The notes beneath the pieces were generated by a model. The model saw nothing but the letters and a program-made list of their open reading frames with translations. It made no database searches and was not told the DNA's origin. A stretch of DNA of 64,000 bases from Armigeres subalbatus (lineage: Eukaryota > Arthropoda > Insecta > Diptera > Culicidae), in contig NW_026943130.1 of NCBI RefSeq assembly GCF_024139115.2, forward strand, positions 372,001 to 436,000, given 5' to 3'. Numbering within the stretch: the first letter of the stretch is position 1; every line of letters begins with the position of its first letter. Below, piece after piece: positions 23,208 through 35,968 of the stretch. The position numbers and the translations under genes were made by a program.

Positions 23208-23494
23208 TTCTTCTTCTTCTTGGCATTACATCCCCACACTGGGACAGAGCCGCCTCGCAGCTTAGTGTTCATTAAGCACTTCCACAGTTATTAACTGCGA
23301 GGTTTCTAAGCCATGTTACCATTTTTGCATTCGTGTATCATGAGGCTAACACGATGATACTTTTATGCCCAGGGAAGTCGAGACAATTTCCAATCCGAAA
23401 ATTGCCTAGACCGGCACCGGGAATCGAACCCAGCCACCCTCAGCATGGTTTTTCTTTGTAGCCGCGCGTCTTACCGCACGGCTAAGGAGGGCCC
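23208..23494 (-). mobile_element. Feilai-type tRNA-derived SINE, copy 2
   Basis: Near-identical to copy 1 in the same orientation: B box GGTTCGATTCC on the minus strand, GGGCCCTCCTTAGCCGTGCG head, AAGAAGAAGAAGAA tail. No convincing target duplication was found; only CTTGT is shared by the two flanks, so one flank may have been altered. Confidence 0.93.
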
Positions 23495-24499
23495 AGAAAC
23501 TTGTTGAAATCCATTGTTGAATCAAATTGCATCATTTCTATTAACAGGTTGTCATGAAATTCAGGGACTCTAATACTTATTTTTGGCGTGTAGTTCTAAG
23601 TGATGCAATTTGATTCCGTTCACCCTTTATAAAAATATTACAGAAAACACATAATAAAGCTTTTTTGAAATGTCATGAAAAAATGGATTCCAACAAGTTC
23701 CTGGGCAACCAACGACATTGTACATAAGGTTACTTAAGTTTTTAAAGGAGTGTCCAAGCTCCTTCATACAGGTCTTAACAGTTCCCCTCAGGTCTTTTCC
23801 GGTCGTTCCACTCATTGGAATCAAAGCTGCCAATTCCTCAGTGATTTAAAGATGATCATCCACTTCCCTTATGAAGACAACTACCTACGCCATGCTTTTA
23901 ACATCAGTATTACCATCGATTGCGAAAGAGTAGAATTTGAAGCAGGTAGCTTTTTGACGTAACGTGATTTTCAAATCGTCTGCATGAACTTTTACTCCTC
24001 ATCGTGTTCCGGGGCAAGCTAGTGCTACTGAAGGAGACTTTTTCCTTGCACACAATGCCGCTCACAGCCGAATGCATTCCTTAACAAGTTCTCCGTCCTG
24101 CGGTTTGCCAAAATCTAACTAACAGCAAAACTAGCCGTACTGCATTTTCCGGCTTTGTGTTTGTCAGAATGAAGAGAGTTTGTTGTTTCGATGATCCCCT
24201 GTTCGACAAATAATTTTAATTAGTTATGGAAATTAAATTGAATGAGCACCTTATATTGAAGCTCTTTTAACATTCGTTATCTTCTTGATTCATTTTATAT
24301 TTCGTATTTTGTAGAATATCGTTCCATTTTACATTCCTTCAACACAGCATCACTTTCCGAGAAAAATTAATAAACCAGCTCTTCTTTGTTCAACTTGAAA
24401 ACGCGATGTAATTTTTTGTTTCAAATTCAAACAAATGGAATTATTGGAATACAATAAAAGTAAAGACTTTTTTTAAACCGGTAATATTCGACAGTATTT
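23495..24499. other. No recognisable gene
   Basis: Short unrecognised frames at 23627-23833 (minus) and 23750-23962 (plus) overlap each other. Nothing else noticed. Confidence 0.5.
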
Positions 24500-24800
24500 A
24501 ATAATAAATTATAAAAAGAAGCTTCCCGAGCCGCATTGAGAAGCCTGTGGGCCTGTTATGAAGTATTTTCTGCCACGGAGCGCGGGCCACCTGAATGGAG
24601 CTGAGCGCCGCATCCGGCCCACTTGCCGTACGTTGGGCAGCTATGCTATCGTACGCTGTATTAAAGTTTACAAACAGTTGATGAGTCCGCAAGTTTTATT
24701 CCTTTAATTCATCATGGATTTGTCGTAGAGTAAATATCTGGTCCTTTCTTGATCGTCCTTCTCGATGTTCGCTTTGATGTTCGCCGGCAAAGGTTCCCGG
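24500..24800 (-). pseudogene. Small RT fragment of an RTE-like element
   Basis: The minus frame reads THQLFVNFNTAYDSIA near its start, a decayed first catalytic RT box (normally F-x-D-F-x-x-A-Y-D). Downstream sequence (TASGPDAALSSIQVARAPWQ) is not part of the palm and suggests an internal deletion. It is separated from the larger RTE-like element at 24866 by a short unrelated stretch. Confidence 0.55.
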
Positions 24801-24865
24801 GAAATGCACTAAATCAATGAACCCTACCGTTATGTTGAAGCATATTACCCGAAAGAACGGAAGAT

Positions 24866-26205
24866 GGTTTATTATTATTTATTCAGACTAAGGCCGAAGT
24901 GGCCTGTGCAGTACATAACAGTCTCCTCCATTCGGCCTGCTCCATTGCTACACGTCGTCAACCACGCAGTCTACGGAGGGTCCGCAAGTAATCTTCCACC
25001 TTGTTCGCTGCGCACCTCGCCTTCTTGTGCCCGTCGGATCGTTGTCTGCACCCCACCATAGATGGTACGCAGCACTTTCCTTTCGAAAACTCCCAGTGCG
25101 CATTGGTCCTCCACGAGCAGGTTTCGTGTCCGTAGAGAACTATCGGTCTAATAAGCGTTTTGTAGATAGTCAGTTTGGTACGGCGGCAAACTCTATTCGT
25201 TCGGAGTGTCTTTAGGAGTCCAAAGTACGTACGATTTCCAACCACTATGCGTCTCCGTAGGGGCCCTCCTTAGCCGTGCGGTAAGACGCTCGGCTACAAA
25301 GCAAGACCATGCTGAGGGTGGCTGGGTTCGATTCCCGGTGCCAGTCTAGACAATTTTCGGATTGGAAATTGTCTCGACTTCCCTGGGCATAAAAGTATCA
25401 TCGTGTTAGCCTCATGATATACGAATGCAAAAATGGTAACTTGGCTTAGAAACCTCGCAGTTAATAACTGCGGAAGTGCTTAATGAACACTAAGCTGCGA
25501 GGCGGCTCTGTCCCAGTGTGGGGATGTAATGCCAATAAGAGAGAAGAGAGAGATGCGTATCCGTATTTCTCTGCTAATATCATTTTCGGCAGTCACCAGT
25601 GAAAAACTCACGGTGGGTGGCTCACATTGTCTTCTCTTGAACCTCTTCCTATCATGTACGTTATCTTCGACGTGTTGATGACTAGTCCGATCCGCTCAGC
25701 TTCCTTCTTCAGTCTGATGTAGGCGTCCTTCATCTTCTCAAAGTTTCGTGTCATCATAATATCTATGTCGTCGGCGAAGCCAAATAGCTGGACGAAATTT
25801 GTACCACTCGTGTTAATCACTGCTCTTCGTATTACCCCTTCCAAAGCGGTGTTGAATGGCTGACACGAAAGGCCATCACCTTGCCGTAACCCTTTGCGCA
25901 TTTTAAAGGGACTCGAGAATGCCCCTGATACTCGAACTACGCACATCACAGGATCCATCGTCGCCTTGATCAACCGTGTCTGTTTTCCCGGAAATCCGTG
26001 TTCGTGAATTAGCTGCCATAGTCCCATTCGAATGTATCATATGTGTGTGGGTACGTTGTATTCGCGGCATTTCTGTAACACTTGGCGAATGGCGAACACC
26101 TGGTCGGTGGTGGAGCGTTCGCGCTTAAACCCCTCCTGGTACTGCCCCACGAACTCTCTTGCAGTTGGTGCTAGTCGAAGGCATAAAATTTGGGAGAGGG
26201 TCCTT
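24866..26205 (-). mobile_element. RTE-like non-LTR retrotransposon, 5'-truncated, with nested SINE
   Basis: Minus-strand reading from 26205: QEGFKRERSTTDQVFAIRQV (RT block 1-2), then the frame at 26027-25608 with RKGLRQGDGLS and the catalytic box FADDID at residues 84-89 (25778-25761), then SREIR. A Feilai SINE interrupts at 25552-25260; coding resumes as RRRIVVGNRTYFGLLKTLRT and RPIVLYGHETC. The 3' end is an AATAAATAATAATAAA tail near 24866-24885, typical of RTE/R1-like ends. The first catalytic Asp box is missing and several frameshifts are present. The clade name is inference. Confidence 0.88.
25260..25552 (+). mobile_element. Feilai-type SINE, copy 3, nested in an RTE-like element
   Basis: Plus orientation. 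A-box-like TAGCCGTGCGG at 25271-25281, B box GGTTCGATTCC at 25325-25335, tail AATAAGAGAGAAGAGAG. Target duplication ATGCGTCTCCGTA (25247-25259) against ATGCGTATCCGTA (25553-25565), 12 of 13. The duplication lies within the RT codons EIRRRI, so the insertion is later than the host element. Confidence 0.95.
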
Positions 26206-27684
26206 AGCTTTAATAAAAAAAATGTAAGCATGTTTTAAGCAACACATGTAGTGTAGCCCTTTAGCAAATAGCAGCCATGTCTCTTTTTACAAACGATACA
26301 ATTTGGCAAAACGTCACATAGCGTACCCCTCTTCGAAGCGCACCACTCAACAGACGTATTTGAAGTTTTGATGAAAAATGCATTTTTAAATGTGTATCGA
26401 AAGAAAATAGTGTTGGTCAGATGGCCCATGATCAACCCACAGTGCGTCAATGGCGTGGAATACAACAACAAGCAGTGATTTGGTGAGTGAATAAATTTAG
26501 ATAGTCGATCAATGCTCGATTGGTACTTGTTTCTATTTTAATACCTACCGGCTCTTCGTCGCTGTAGTCTCTATGACGTCATATCACCTCCGAACTATTG
26601 AGAAGATAGGACTAATATATGATCATTAGAAAACCTTCTGAAAGTATACGCTGTGGTAGTTGGTCAATTTCACTTCTTCACTCTTAAAATTTTAACGGTT
26701 ACATCGTTTTGCTGGTAACGAAGGTAGCGATTAGCACTAGTTGTATCCAAGCCCATATTTCTTTCATGACAACACAGTGTACGTAGCATGAATTCAAAAT
26801 AATACAGCAAGCAATTTTATTTTTTTCAATAAAACAGTAAAAAGGCATATTAAAAAGTTAATCACTTACTTCCACATACCTACAAGTTCCCCTACAATAG
26901 TATAGAAAACTAGTACAAAAATCGACATTAAATCAATTTTTGATCTAACGATACACGAAATTCCATGAAATGAGTTTATTATGAAAGTTTGTTTTTGCAG
27001 AGTAGGAGAAGTGTATCGGTTTTGACCACCTTCGTGCCTAATTTGGCCAAACCTGAAAAATGCATATTTTTCAAAAACTATCGATCAGTTTCCACAGCGA
27101 AGAAGCGTGGTGGTAAAATGGTACAGTTACCCTAAGTAAAAATTTTCGTTGCAATTTTATTGCGCGAGAAAGGCAACACCTTTCCCCAGTGTTGAATGCC
27201 AAATACTCCTGGATTTGATACCTGTTTCTTCATTAACCGCGCTACTGAATCAATTTTATTTGGTCAACATTGTTCAGTTCTAGTTGCATAATTATGAGAC
27301 TATTAAGCGATAGGTTGTACTAAGCTAGAATGCGCACAAAAATATCTTGCTGTTGCTTTTAATCAACCAAAGTAATGTAACAGGAGGTAATGTTGGCCCT
27401 GGATGAAACATTGGCTCATCCCGCAAATTAATCGATATTTCAGCGATAGTACGTCGATTTGTAGGGATATATTTAGCACTGCTTCTTTAAAAAAGTGTAT
27501 CAAACATATTTCAGCTTCATTACGATGGATTCATGCACTTCTTCAACTATTAAAAGCAATAAATTTGCGCGAAAAATCACCTTAACTAGGTTTTTTAGCA
27601 GCCATGTTGACAATTTTTTTTCTTCGAAACCGGCAAATCACTGCGATTGAGCAATTTAAACCCGCCAATCACGACAAGCCTTCT
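26206..27684. other. No recognisable gene
   Basis: AT-rich sequence with only short unrecognised frames (26235-26471 minus; 27403-27585 plus). Confidence 0.5.
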
Positions 27685-27873
27685 GGAATCCAAAACTAAA
27701 TGCGTTTTCAGGAGCATCCCATTCAAAACGGAAGCTACGCACAACTGTCAATTTTATTATTACACGCATGCTGCGACGTAGCAAAACTGGAATAATAAAA
27801 ATGAGAGTAGTGCGTGGCTCCCGTTTTGAATGGGGTGCCCTTGAAAACGCGAGTGTATTTATTTTTGGATTCC
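27685..27873. mobile_element. Palindromic MITE, ACGCATGCTGCGAC family, copy 1
   Basis: 189 bp. Left arm GGAATCCAAAACTAAATGCG then TTTTCAGGAGCATCCCATTC; right arm is the inverse with few changes (GAATGGGGTGCCCTTGAAAA to TTTTTGGATTCC). The shared centre ACGCATGCTGCGAC links it to the copy at 54943-55129. The bases just outside (GACAAGCC / GCTTGTC) are also weakly inverse, so the true ends may be slightly further out. Confidence 0.85.
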
Positions 27874-28235
27874 GTGAAGCTTGTCCTTAACATGCACACG
27901 AGATGGTGATAACGTAACTGGTCGATGAATTCTTCAGGATATTGTTCTAGTTGTTCTATCTGTTTGTCTGTGGTATAGCTCTCCATGAATTCTGCTAATT
28001 CATGCCGACACACTTGGGACTTGGGATTTTACACCATGCCAACAATTCGCTCCTGTGGCTCTCGCGTGCATTTTTTTTTTAAAAAGATAGACATGACATC
28101 TAGAAAATTCAAATATCCTCTATTGGTTGCACTTACTTTATTAGGATTATATTATATTTGTTTACATTGTGTAAAATCCAAGAGCAGAATTTTTCGCACA
28201 ATGTGTAGAACAACGTTGGTGTATCCATTAGAAAG
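27874..28235. other. No recognisable gene
   Basis: The minus frame at 28013-27735 opens with MCRHELAEFMESYTTDKQIE, not recognised, and runs into the MITE. Nothing else noticed. Confidence 0.4.
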
Positions 28236-28395
28236 GAAGGCATAGCAGAAAGATGCGCGGCCACAAAACAATTTCATGCTGAAGGTGAATGGGTTCCATT
28301 CCCACTCCTGGTCTAGGACCTTTTTCGGCTTCACTCTCTCATGAAAGTTTCATGATATGAAAACGCAAAAAATGCGAGACGGTAATGTCCCAAAA
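28236..28395 (+). mobile_element. Old Feilai-related SINE remnant
   Basis: AGATGCGCGGCCACAAAACA, TTTCATGCTGAAGGTGAATG, GGTTCCATTCCC and GGTCTAGGACCTTTTTCGG follow the order of the Feilai head but with many substitutions, including a changed B box. It is much older than the three other copies. Confidence 0.6.
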
Positions 28396-29035
28396 GTAAC
28401 TGAATTTTTGTAAGTGATCACATTGTTCATATGATCGACGTAGAAATTATATCAACGTGTTGCCACAAAGTAAGTCAAAAGTTAAATAATTAATTGCTGC
28501 AATTTGTTCAAAATGCTATTTGCTTGATTGCTTCTGGCTCCTTGAAATGGGATTCATATAATCCATTCCATTATCTCCTAGAAGCAAATCTACATCAATT
28601 AATCCTTATAGTTAACACAAACCTCTAGTATAAGACAATCATCAGGATGCAGAGCTGATTTCGATCTCTATTAGCATCGGGAGTCGAACTAACAATCTTT
28701 ACCTTACTATAAGACCGTACAGATGCAGCCGTCATTTTCATTGATTTAAACGAACGAGCATTTGAAAGCATTNNNNNNNNNNNNNNNNNNNNNNNNNCTC
28801 GGTTATATCCAAATCGATCTGCCCTTGATTTCATAGTTGAAATATCATGACATTGCATTTCGCATGTATTTGGGATGAGTCAAGGACCATTATAACAAAT
28901 CTGAAACATTCTCTGGACACTTGAATGAGGCTTGAAACATAACGTATCGATATTACAGTGGTTGAGTTACCGTAGTTAACGCGTGATAAGTCAAATTCGG
29001 TGAAATTTGGAATGGTTTTACGTCAACTGAGATCA
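28396..29035. other. No recognisable gene; contains an assembly gap
   Basis: No frame recognised. The 77-codon minus frame across 28625-28858 spans the N gap and has no value. Confidence 0.5.
28773..28797. other. Assembly gap of 25 N
   Basis: Exactly 25 N, the same length as the gap at 43206-43230, so this is a placeholder and not a measured distance. Confidence 0.99.
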
Positions 29036-30545
29036 TGCAGAATGCAACCTTCTCCAACTGCCGCAGTTTGGAGCAATTATTCCATCAGGTCAACTACGCC
29101 ACAGACACAAAGCCGACAACAATCAGTCATGTCCATTCAAATCCTGAGAGTCCACGCATGCGATAGATGTTCTCTCGGTTACTACCTGTTTTGGAGTTTG
29201 GATCAATTGCTCTACAAGTCAACTGATCTCGATTCAAATGTGACAGCAGCTCCTTGGACCTCCGCATATATATTTTGCAACTAGTAATACCCGACCCAGA
29301 TGTTCTGGGATCTATACTGTTACTTAATTAATTGGCCTTCTAGGTGAGCTACGCTCAATATAAAACAATCGCCTGATCTCTAGAGCCTGCGTATGATATT
29401 CCACTCAGTTATACCTAAACCAGATGTTCTCTTCTTCTGAGTTTGTATCAATTGGTCTACCAGATCTACTGTACTCGATGCAAATTTGACAGCAATCAGT
29501 CATCTCCATACAACTCCTTGGAGCCTACGCGTATGATTTGCTTTTCGATTTTGTCCAAACCAGGTGTTACACCAACTTTTCTGGACCTCGGATAATTTGG
29601 TCAACCAGGAAACTAACTACAACCAATCATGTCGATAAAAGTCCATAAACTCATTAAAATAACTAGTCAAGTCAAGTCACTACGATACACTGAAGCCGGC
29701 CTTACTGTTGAGGTTGAAATCCGTATCTAGAACATCTGAATTGGACAAAACTGAATGTAAAATAATTTTCTGAGCTCTATGTAGTTGCATAAACATAATT
29801 GGCAGCTGTCAAATTTATACCAAGCATAGTTGACCTTATGGACAATTTTTTCAAAGTTTAGAACCTAGAATATCGGGTTTGGATGTGGCGGCTAGGCTCT
29901 AGGGACTTGTGTGGACATGACGCAGCTATCGAATTTGTATCAACCAGTATTACGTGGATCAATCAATCTAAATTTCAGAACACACTTGAAGAACCTAGAA
30001 CAGCTGGTTTGTACTACGGATATGCAGGAACATGACTGACTGCAGTCGTTTTTGTATCGATAGTTGATCTAATGAATATGAACTGAAAATTTTGGAGAAC
30101 CTGGAACACTTAGTTTCAAAATATGAGTAGACTATTAGGGAGTTGTATGGCCTTGACTGCTCCTGTCGGATTCTTATCGAGCTCAGTTGGCCTGATAGAC
30201 CAAATGATCCAAACTCAGACCATTTGGAGAACATATAACATCTTATTTGGTATAACGGGTTCACAATATCCACTTAGGGTTCTGAGGTTGTATGGATGAC
30301 TGATTGCTGTCAGTTTTGTGTACAGTAGAGAATGATTCAAATTTTGATTTTTCGCTCCTCATGCAAACGATGACATTTGATGTTTTATTAATCCTCTAAA
30401 TTTTAGCTAATTTGGATGTAACTAGACTGAGCACCGCAGTTTCAAGTTTGTACTGTACAGGCGTAGTTGACCTGATAGACCAATTGATCCACACTCTAGA
30501 ACAGTTTGGAGAACCTAGAACATCTGGTTCCAGGGAGTACTGGAG
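29036..30545. repeat. Inverted pair of ~150-bp tandem repeats
   Basis: From 29036 to about 29650 diverged units of about 130-160 bases repeat in one orientation, built on GAGTTTGGATCAATTG, ...AGTCAT...CCTTGGAGCCTACG... and AAACCAGATGTTC. From about 29700 to 30545 the inverse units appear: GAACCTAGAACATCTGGTT, GTATGG...CATGACTG and TTGACCTGATAGACCAATTG. The centre is near 29690. The two arms are old, about one-quarter diverged by eye. No coding capacity. Confidence 0.75.
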
Positions 30546-31885
30546 TTACCTCCCTCCCGGAAAAAATGGTCACTTAGAATCGGCTTCGAAATCCATCGTG
30601 CTACATGTCAAACTTCTTGATTTTGCAAAACAAGTATGGAGTAAATTTCGCGATTTTAGATCGAATTGACCACCCTCCAGGTACTTCCAGGCAGTCTTCA
30701 AAAGGCATCCTATTTTGAGAATGATTCCAAAGCATGCTTTGAAAATGATTCAAATTAGGATAAATTTGCATCCTCGATGTCAATTGCTCTTTGACTTGAT
30801 TGGAAATATCGCATCATTGATTCAAATCATTTCAGGCGATGATCTACCGAATTGTGAAAGAAGCATCAAATTTCCTTCGAAGCTTGGAACTCAAAGGTCT
30901 TGTGGTTATATGGCTGGTATTGTCAGAATTCAATTGTTCAATCTCTTGGTGGAGAGTTTGATTCTCTCGAACTTTCTCGTTTTTATACTTTATTATATGG
31001 ATATGAATCGAGTGTTAGGACACACATGGTTATGCTGTGTCGAATGAGTATGTTTATTCTGACGAACAAAATTTCTAGCTGACATCTAGCTTCTAGCGCA
31101 AATTCATGAAAAACAGGATAGTTCAGTGGAAAGTAATGGAATGGAATTATGTTTGACTGGTTTGAAATGCTAGTCGCACATGATGTACTAAATATGTTTA
31201 TATTCGGAAAATAATATCGAAAGCACCAGCACATATGGAAGCGTCATATAATGTAAAATAAGTAGGTAAATTCTCTTTCTCAACACAATTGATTGATGTT
31301 TGATCTTCGAACTTCTCACTTTGCTTCTACAACCGTATGAGATTTCAAATGTTATTCCTATTACAAAAGCAAAATATGACACAACATCCAGTTCTAACAA
31401 CAATCGTCTTCGGCGCAACAACAGTGGAAAGCAAACTGGTTACTAATAATACGCACCACGTGTTTTTGCCTAGAATCAATGAAAGGATTCAAATCAATGA
31501 TACAGTATTTTACAAATGATGCAAATGCATCAAAGCAATGATCACTTGACAAATAGGGCATTAATTCTCCTGCTCCTTGGATTTTGCATCAATGCAACGA
31601 ATTGCAAAGGAACTTTTGAAGACTGCTTCCAGGGCCTGGTTCCTTGGAGACGTGGCCTACGTTCAATCGGATCCATCTTGCGGCATGTCAAAGTTCATAA
31701 TTTTGCAAGTACTGGAGTCCATTCCGGTGATTTTCGATTCCAGGTAGACCTGTGCAATGATTGAAATTTTACCGGTGCTGACGTGATGATCTTTTCAGCA
31801 AGCGGCGCGGCGTCCGCCGTTGGTGATTGGGCGGCGTGGATCGCGTGAACCGGTTTCAAGCGCCAAATTTCTTCAGAAGTTTGGT
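30546..31885. other. No recognisable gene; weak inverted similarity inside
   Basis: A segment near 30683-30715 (CTTCCAGGCAGTCTTCAAAA) is inverse to 31608-31637 (TTTTGAAGACTGCTTCCAGG), and 30600-30660 resembles 31680-31745 in direct orientation. Otherwise only short unrecognised frames. Confidence 0.45.
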
Positions 31886-33372
31886 TTCCTCAGGAATTCC
31901 TCCGGAAGTTCCTCAGGAATTCCTCGGAAGTTCCTCAGGATTCCTCCGGAAGTTCCAGGAATTCCTCCGGAAGTTCCTCCAGAATTCCCCGAATTCCTCC
32001 AGATTCCTCCGGAAGTTCCTCCAGAATTCCTCGGAAGTTCCTCAGAATTCCTCTGAAATTCCTCCAGGAATTCCTCGGAAGTTCCTCGAATTCCTCGGAA
32101 GTTCCTCCAGGAATTCCTCGGAAGTTCCTCAGGAATTCCTCCGGAAGTTCCTCCAGAATTCCTCCGGAGTTCCTCCAGGAATTCCTCCGGAAGTTCCTCC
32201 AGGAATTCCTCCGGAAGTTCTCCGGAATTCCTCCGGAGTTCCTGGAATTCCTCCGGAAGTTCCTAGGAATTCCTCGGAAGTTCCTCCAGGAATTCCTCGA
32301 AGTTCCTCAGAATTCCTCCGGAAGTTCCTCAGAATTCCTCGGAAGTTCCTCCAGAATTCCTCCGGAGTTCCTCCAGGAATTCTCCGGAAGTTCCTCCAGG
32401 AATTCCTCGGAAGTTCCTCCGAGTTCCTCAAGATTCCTCCGGAAGTTCCTCGGAAGTTCCTCGAGAATTCCTCCAGAAGTTCCTCAGGAATTCCTCTGGA
32501 AGTTCCTCCAAGTTCCTCCGGAAGTTCCTCAGGAATTCCTCCGGAAGTTCCTCCGGAAGTTCCTCAGGAATTCCTCGGAAGTTCCTCGGAAGTTCCTCCA
32601 GAGATTCCTCGGAAGTTCTCCAGGAATTCCTCCGGAAGTTCCTCCAGGAATTCCTCCGGAAGTTCCTCCAGGAATTCCTCCGGAAGTTCCTCAGGAATTC
32701 CTCGGAAGTTCCTCGAATTCCTCCGGAGTTCCTCAGGAATTTCCCGGAAGTTCCTCAAGGATCCTCGGAAGTTCCTCCAGAATTCCTCCGGAATTCTCCG
32801 TTCCTCGGAAGTTCCTCAGAATTCCTCGAGTTCCTCCGAATTCCTCCGGAAGTTCCTCCAGGAATTCCTCGGAAGTTCCTCCAGAATTCCTCGGAAGTTC
32901 CTCCAGAATTCCTCCGGTTCCTCCAGGAATTCTCCGGAAGTTCCTCCAGAATTCCTCGGAAGTTCCTCAGCGAGTCCAGGAATTCCTCCGGAAGTTCCTC
33001 AGGAATTCCTCCATTCCTCCAGGAATTCCTCCGGAAGTTCCTCGAGAATTCCTCCGGAATTCCTCCAGGAATTCCTCCGGAAGTTCCTCCGAATTCCTGG
33101 AAGTTCCTCCAGGAATTCTCCAGTTCCTTCAGGAATTCCTCGGAAGTTCCTCAGATTGCTGAAGTTGCTCAGGAATTCCTCCGGAAGTTGCTCCAGGAAT
33201 TCCTCGGAAGTTCCTCCAGGAATTCCTCCGGAAGTTCTTCCAGGAATTCCTCGGAATTCTCCAGAATTCTCCGAAATTCCTCAGGAGTTCCTCGAGTTCC
33301 TCCGGAAGTTCCTCCAGGAATTAGTCCGGAAGTTCCTCCAGGAATTCCTCCGAATTCCTCCGGAAGTTCCTC
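31886..33372. repeat. 24-bp satellite array, locus 1
   Basis: Consensus GGAAGTTCCTCCAGGAATTC plus CTCC, about 60 units. Nearly all variation is loss of one base from CC, GG or AA doublets, not substitution. The long open frame (516 codons at 31827-33377) and its antisense partners arise from the repeat and are not genes. The same unit is found at 57845-58900 in the same orientation. Confidence 0.97.
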
Positions 33373-34720
33373 GATGATATAAGATAAAGATAAAGATAAA
33401 GATAAAGATAAAGATATAAAGATAAAGATATAAAGATGATAAAGATAAAGATAAAGATAAAGATAAAAGATAAAGAAAAATAAAGATAAGATAAAAGATA
33501 AAGATAAAGATAAAGATAAAGACTAGATAAAGATAAAGATAAAAGATAAAATAGATAAAGATAAAGATAAAGATAAAGATAAAGATAAAGATAAAGATAA
33601 AGATAAAATAGAGATAAAGATAGAAAGATGAAAGATAAGAGATAAGATAGAAAGATAAAGATAAAGATAAAGATAAAGATAAAGATAAAGATAAAGATGA
33701 TAAAGATAAATAAAGATAGAAAGATAAAGATAAAGATAAAGATAAAGATATAAGATAAGATAGAAAGATATGAGAGAGATAAAGATAAAGATAAAGATAA
33801 AGATAAAGATAAGATAAGATAAAGATAAAGATAAAGATAAAGATGATAAAGATAAGATAAAGATAGAAAGATAAAGATAGAAAGATAAAGATAAAGATAA
33901 AGATAAAAGATAAAGATAGAAAGATAAAGATAAAGATAGATAAAGATGAAGATAAAGATAAAGATAAGGATGATAAAGTAAAGATAAAGATAAAGATAAA
34001 GATAAAGATAAAGATAAAGATAAAGATAAAGATAAAGATAAATAAAGATAAAGATAAAGATAAAGATAAAGATAAAGATAAAGATAAAGATAAAGATAAA
34101 GATAAAGATAAAGATAAAGATAAAGATAAAGATAAAGATAAAGATAAAGATAAAGATAAAGTAAAGATAAAGATAAAGATAAAGATAAAGATAAAGAGAT
34201 AAAGATAAGATAAAGATAAGATGATAAAGATAAAGAGAGTAAAGATAAAGATAAAAGATAAAGATAAAGATAAGATAAAGATAAAGATAAAGATAAAGAT
34301 AAGATAAAGATAAAGATAAAGATAAAGAAATAATAAAGATAAAGATAAAGATAAAGATAAAGATAAAGATAAGATAAAGATAAAGATAAAGATAAAGATA
34401 AAAGATAAAGATAAAGATAAAGATAAAGATAAAGATAAGATAGATAAAGATAAAGATAAAGATAAAGAGATGATAAAATGAGATAAGAGATGAGATAGAT
34501 GATAGATAGATAGATGATGATGAGATAAAGATAGATAGATAAGAATAGATAATAGATAAGATAGAATGAAAGATAGATGATGAAATATAATGATAAAGAT
34601 AAGAATAAATAATATATATGAATATAATGTATGATAATATAAAATAAAAAAAATAAATACAAATATAATAATAAAAAAAAAAGAAAAGAAAAGAAAAATA
34701 AAAAAAATATATAAGATAAA
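33373..34720. repeat. AAAGAT hexamer array
   Basis: About 1.2 kb of (AAAGAT)n directly after the 24-bp satellite, decaying after 34600 into GATA/AATA-rich sequence. The two overlapping minus-strand frames of 466 and 480 codons are poly(Leu-Tyr/Ile-Phe) artefacts of the repeat. Confidence 0.98.
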
Positions 34721-34734
34721 GATAGATATCTTTG

Positions 34735-34905
34735 TCTTTTATTTTCAACCTTTGTTCCTTCACCTTCGACTTTTGTCCTCTCGACCTTTTTTCCTTTCAA
34801 CTTTTGTCCTTTCGCCATTCTCCCTTTCGACCTTTTCGACCATTCTCCTTTCGACCTTTGTTCTTTTCGACCTTCGTCCTTTACCTTCGACCCTTTCACA
34901 CATTC
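34735..34905 (-). repeat. Lone arm of 17-bp repeats (GGTCGAAAGGACAAAAG type)
   Basis: About ten diverged units of 15-19 bases, CTTTTGTCCTTTCGACC on the plus strand. They match the right arm at 53650-53785 and, inverted, the left arm at 51357-51570. No opposed arm lies nearby. Confidence 0.8.
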
Positions 34906-35968
34906 GTTTACACAAAAAATCAATCCTAAAAATCCATCGCCATCAGTAACATTTTAAGTTTTATAACGCTCTTGAAGACCACAATTTACTTTACAAGTGT
35001 TAAAAACCAGCATAACAAAATTTACTAGGGCTATATCTCAATCTGTTCTATCTATTTCATAATGAACATTTTTAATATTCTTATATATTGTATCAAATAC
35101 TCGAGGGACATAAATATATCAGATTACCGAAATTTCTTGGTCTTCACCATATTCACTTAAAACATGTAGATGACTTGAAGCAACGAACCCCTAGGATACA
35201 AATTTTCACAGTCATTCAAAAATTCACTATCTTATTGTCAACCAGGGTAACATCGATAAATCTCAAGCACTTGAAAAACACGATAAATCATGCCAGCTTT
35301 ATCAGGATCTTAACGACATCGAAACGATAATTATCGATGTTGGCGTTAAACTAATGACGAGACAAAACATATCCAGTTTGGGGCTATATAACTGGTTCCA
35401 ATTCGATCAGGTCAGATCTAACTGGAAAAACTCACTATGAGGCGATAATGTTCCAGTCATGGGATGCAGTGCTGCAAAAGAATTTTTTTGAAAATTTAAA
35501 GCAGTTTTGATGTTTGATAATAAATTATTAACATGAACATTGAATTAGATGTAATACATCCTTCATTTTATAAACGACAATATGACATGATGTGGCAGAG
35601 AAAAGGGTAAAGGATTCGTTTCCATTTTACCTTTACGCACAGTGGCTCGATTGAAAATGCCATGATGATTAGGTTTTAAATTTTCTCCATTCGATCAACA
35701 CGTGCGGATAAAATTTAATTTTTTAATAACCTTCGCTTCATTTTACTATGGATAACAATATTACACAAATTTGCTTTGTAATCTTAATTTTCTGATTTTT
35801 TCTTTAATTTGATATTTTCCATCTATAACAACCACTGTTTCTCATATCTGAATCAAATCAAATTCCACTTTCCTGAGTAGTAAAAGGCATACAGGTGAAT
35901 CAACCCCGAGTCATGCTTTCCATGTTTCCCCTTCAGACTTGCCAAAATACATCGGAATCATCGCGACA
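34906..35968. other. No recognisable gene
   Basis: AT-rich. The 80-codon plus frame at 35088-35330 is not recognised. Further downstream exons of the proposed minus-strand gene could lie here but none was found. Confidence 0.45.

Noticed and set aside
24866..26205. Host gene with a reverse-transcriptase-like domain
   Set aside because: FADD box, 3' AATAAA-type tail, frameshifts and truncation show a dead retrotransposon.
31827..33377. 516-codon open frame rich in Pro, Ser and Glu
   Set aside because: It is entirely the translation of the 24-bp satellite, and antisense frames are open as well.
33321..34923. Two overlapping minus-strand frames of 466 and 480 codons
   Set aside because: Products are poly Leu-Tyr and Ile-Phe from the AAAGAT hexamer; no gene.
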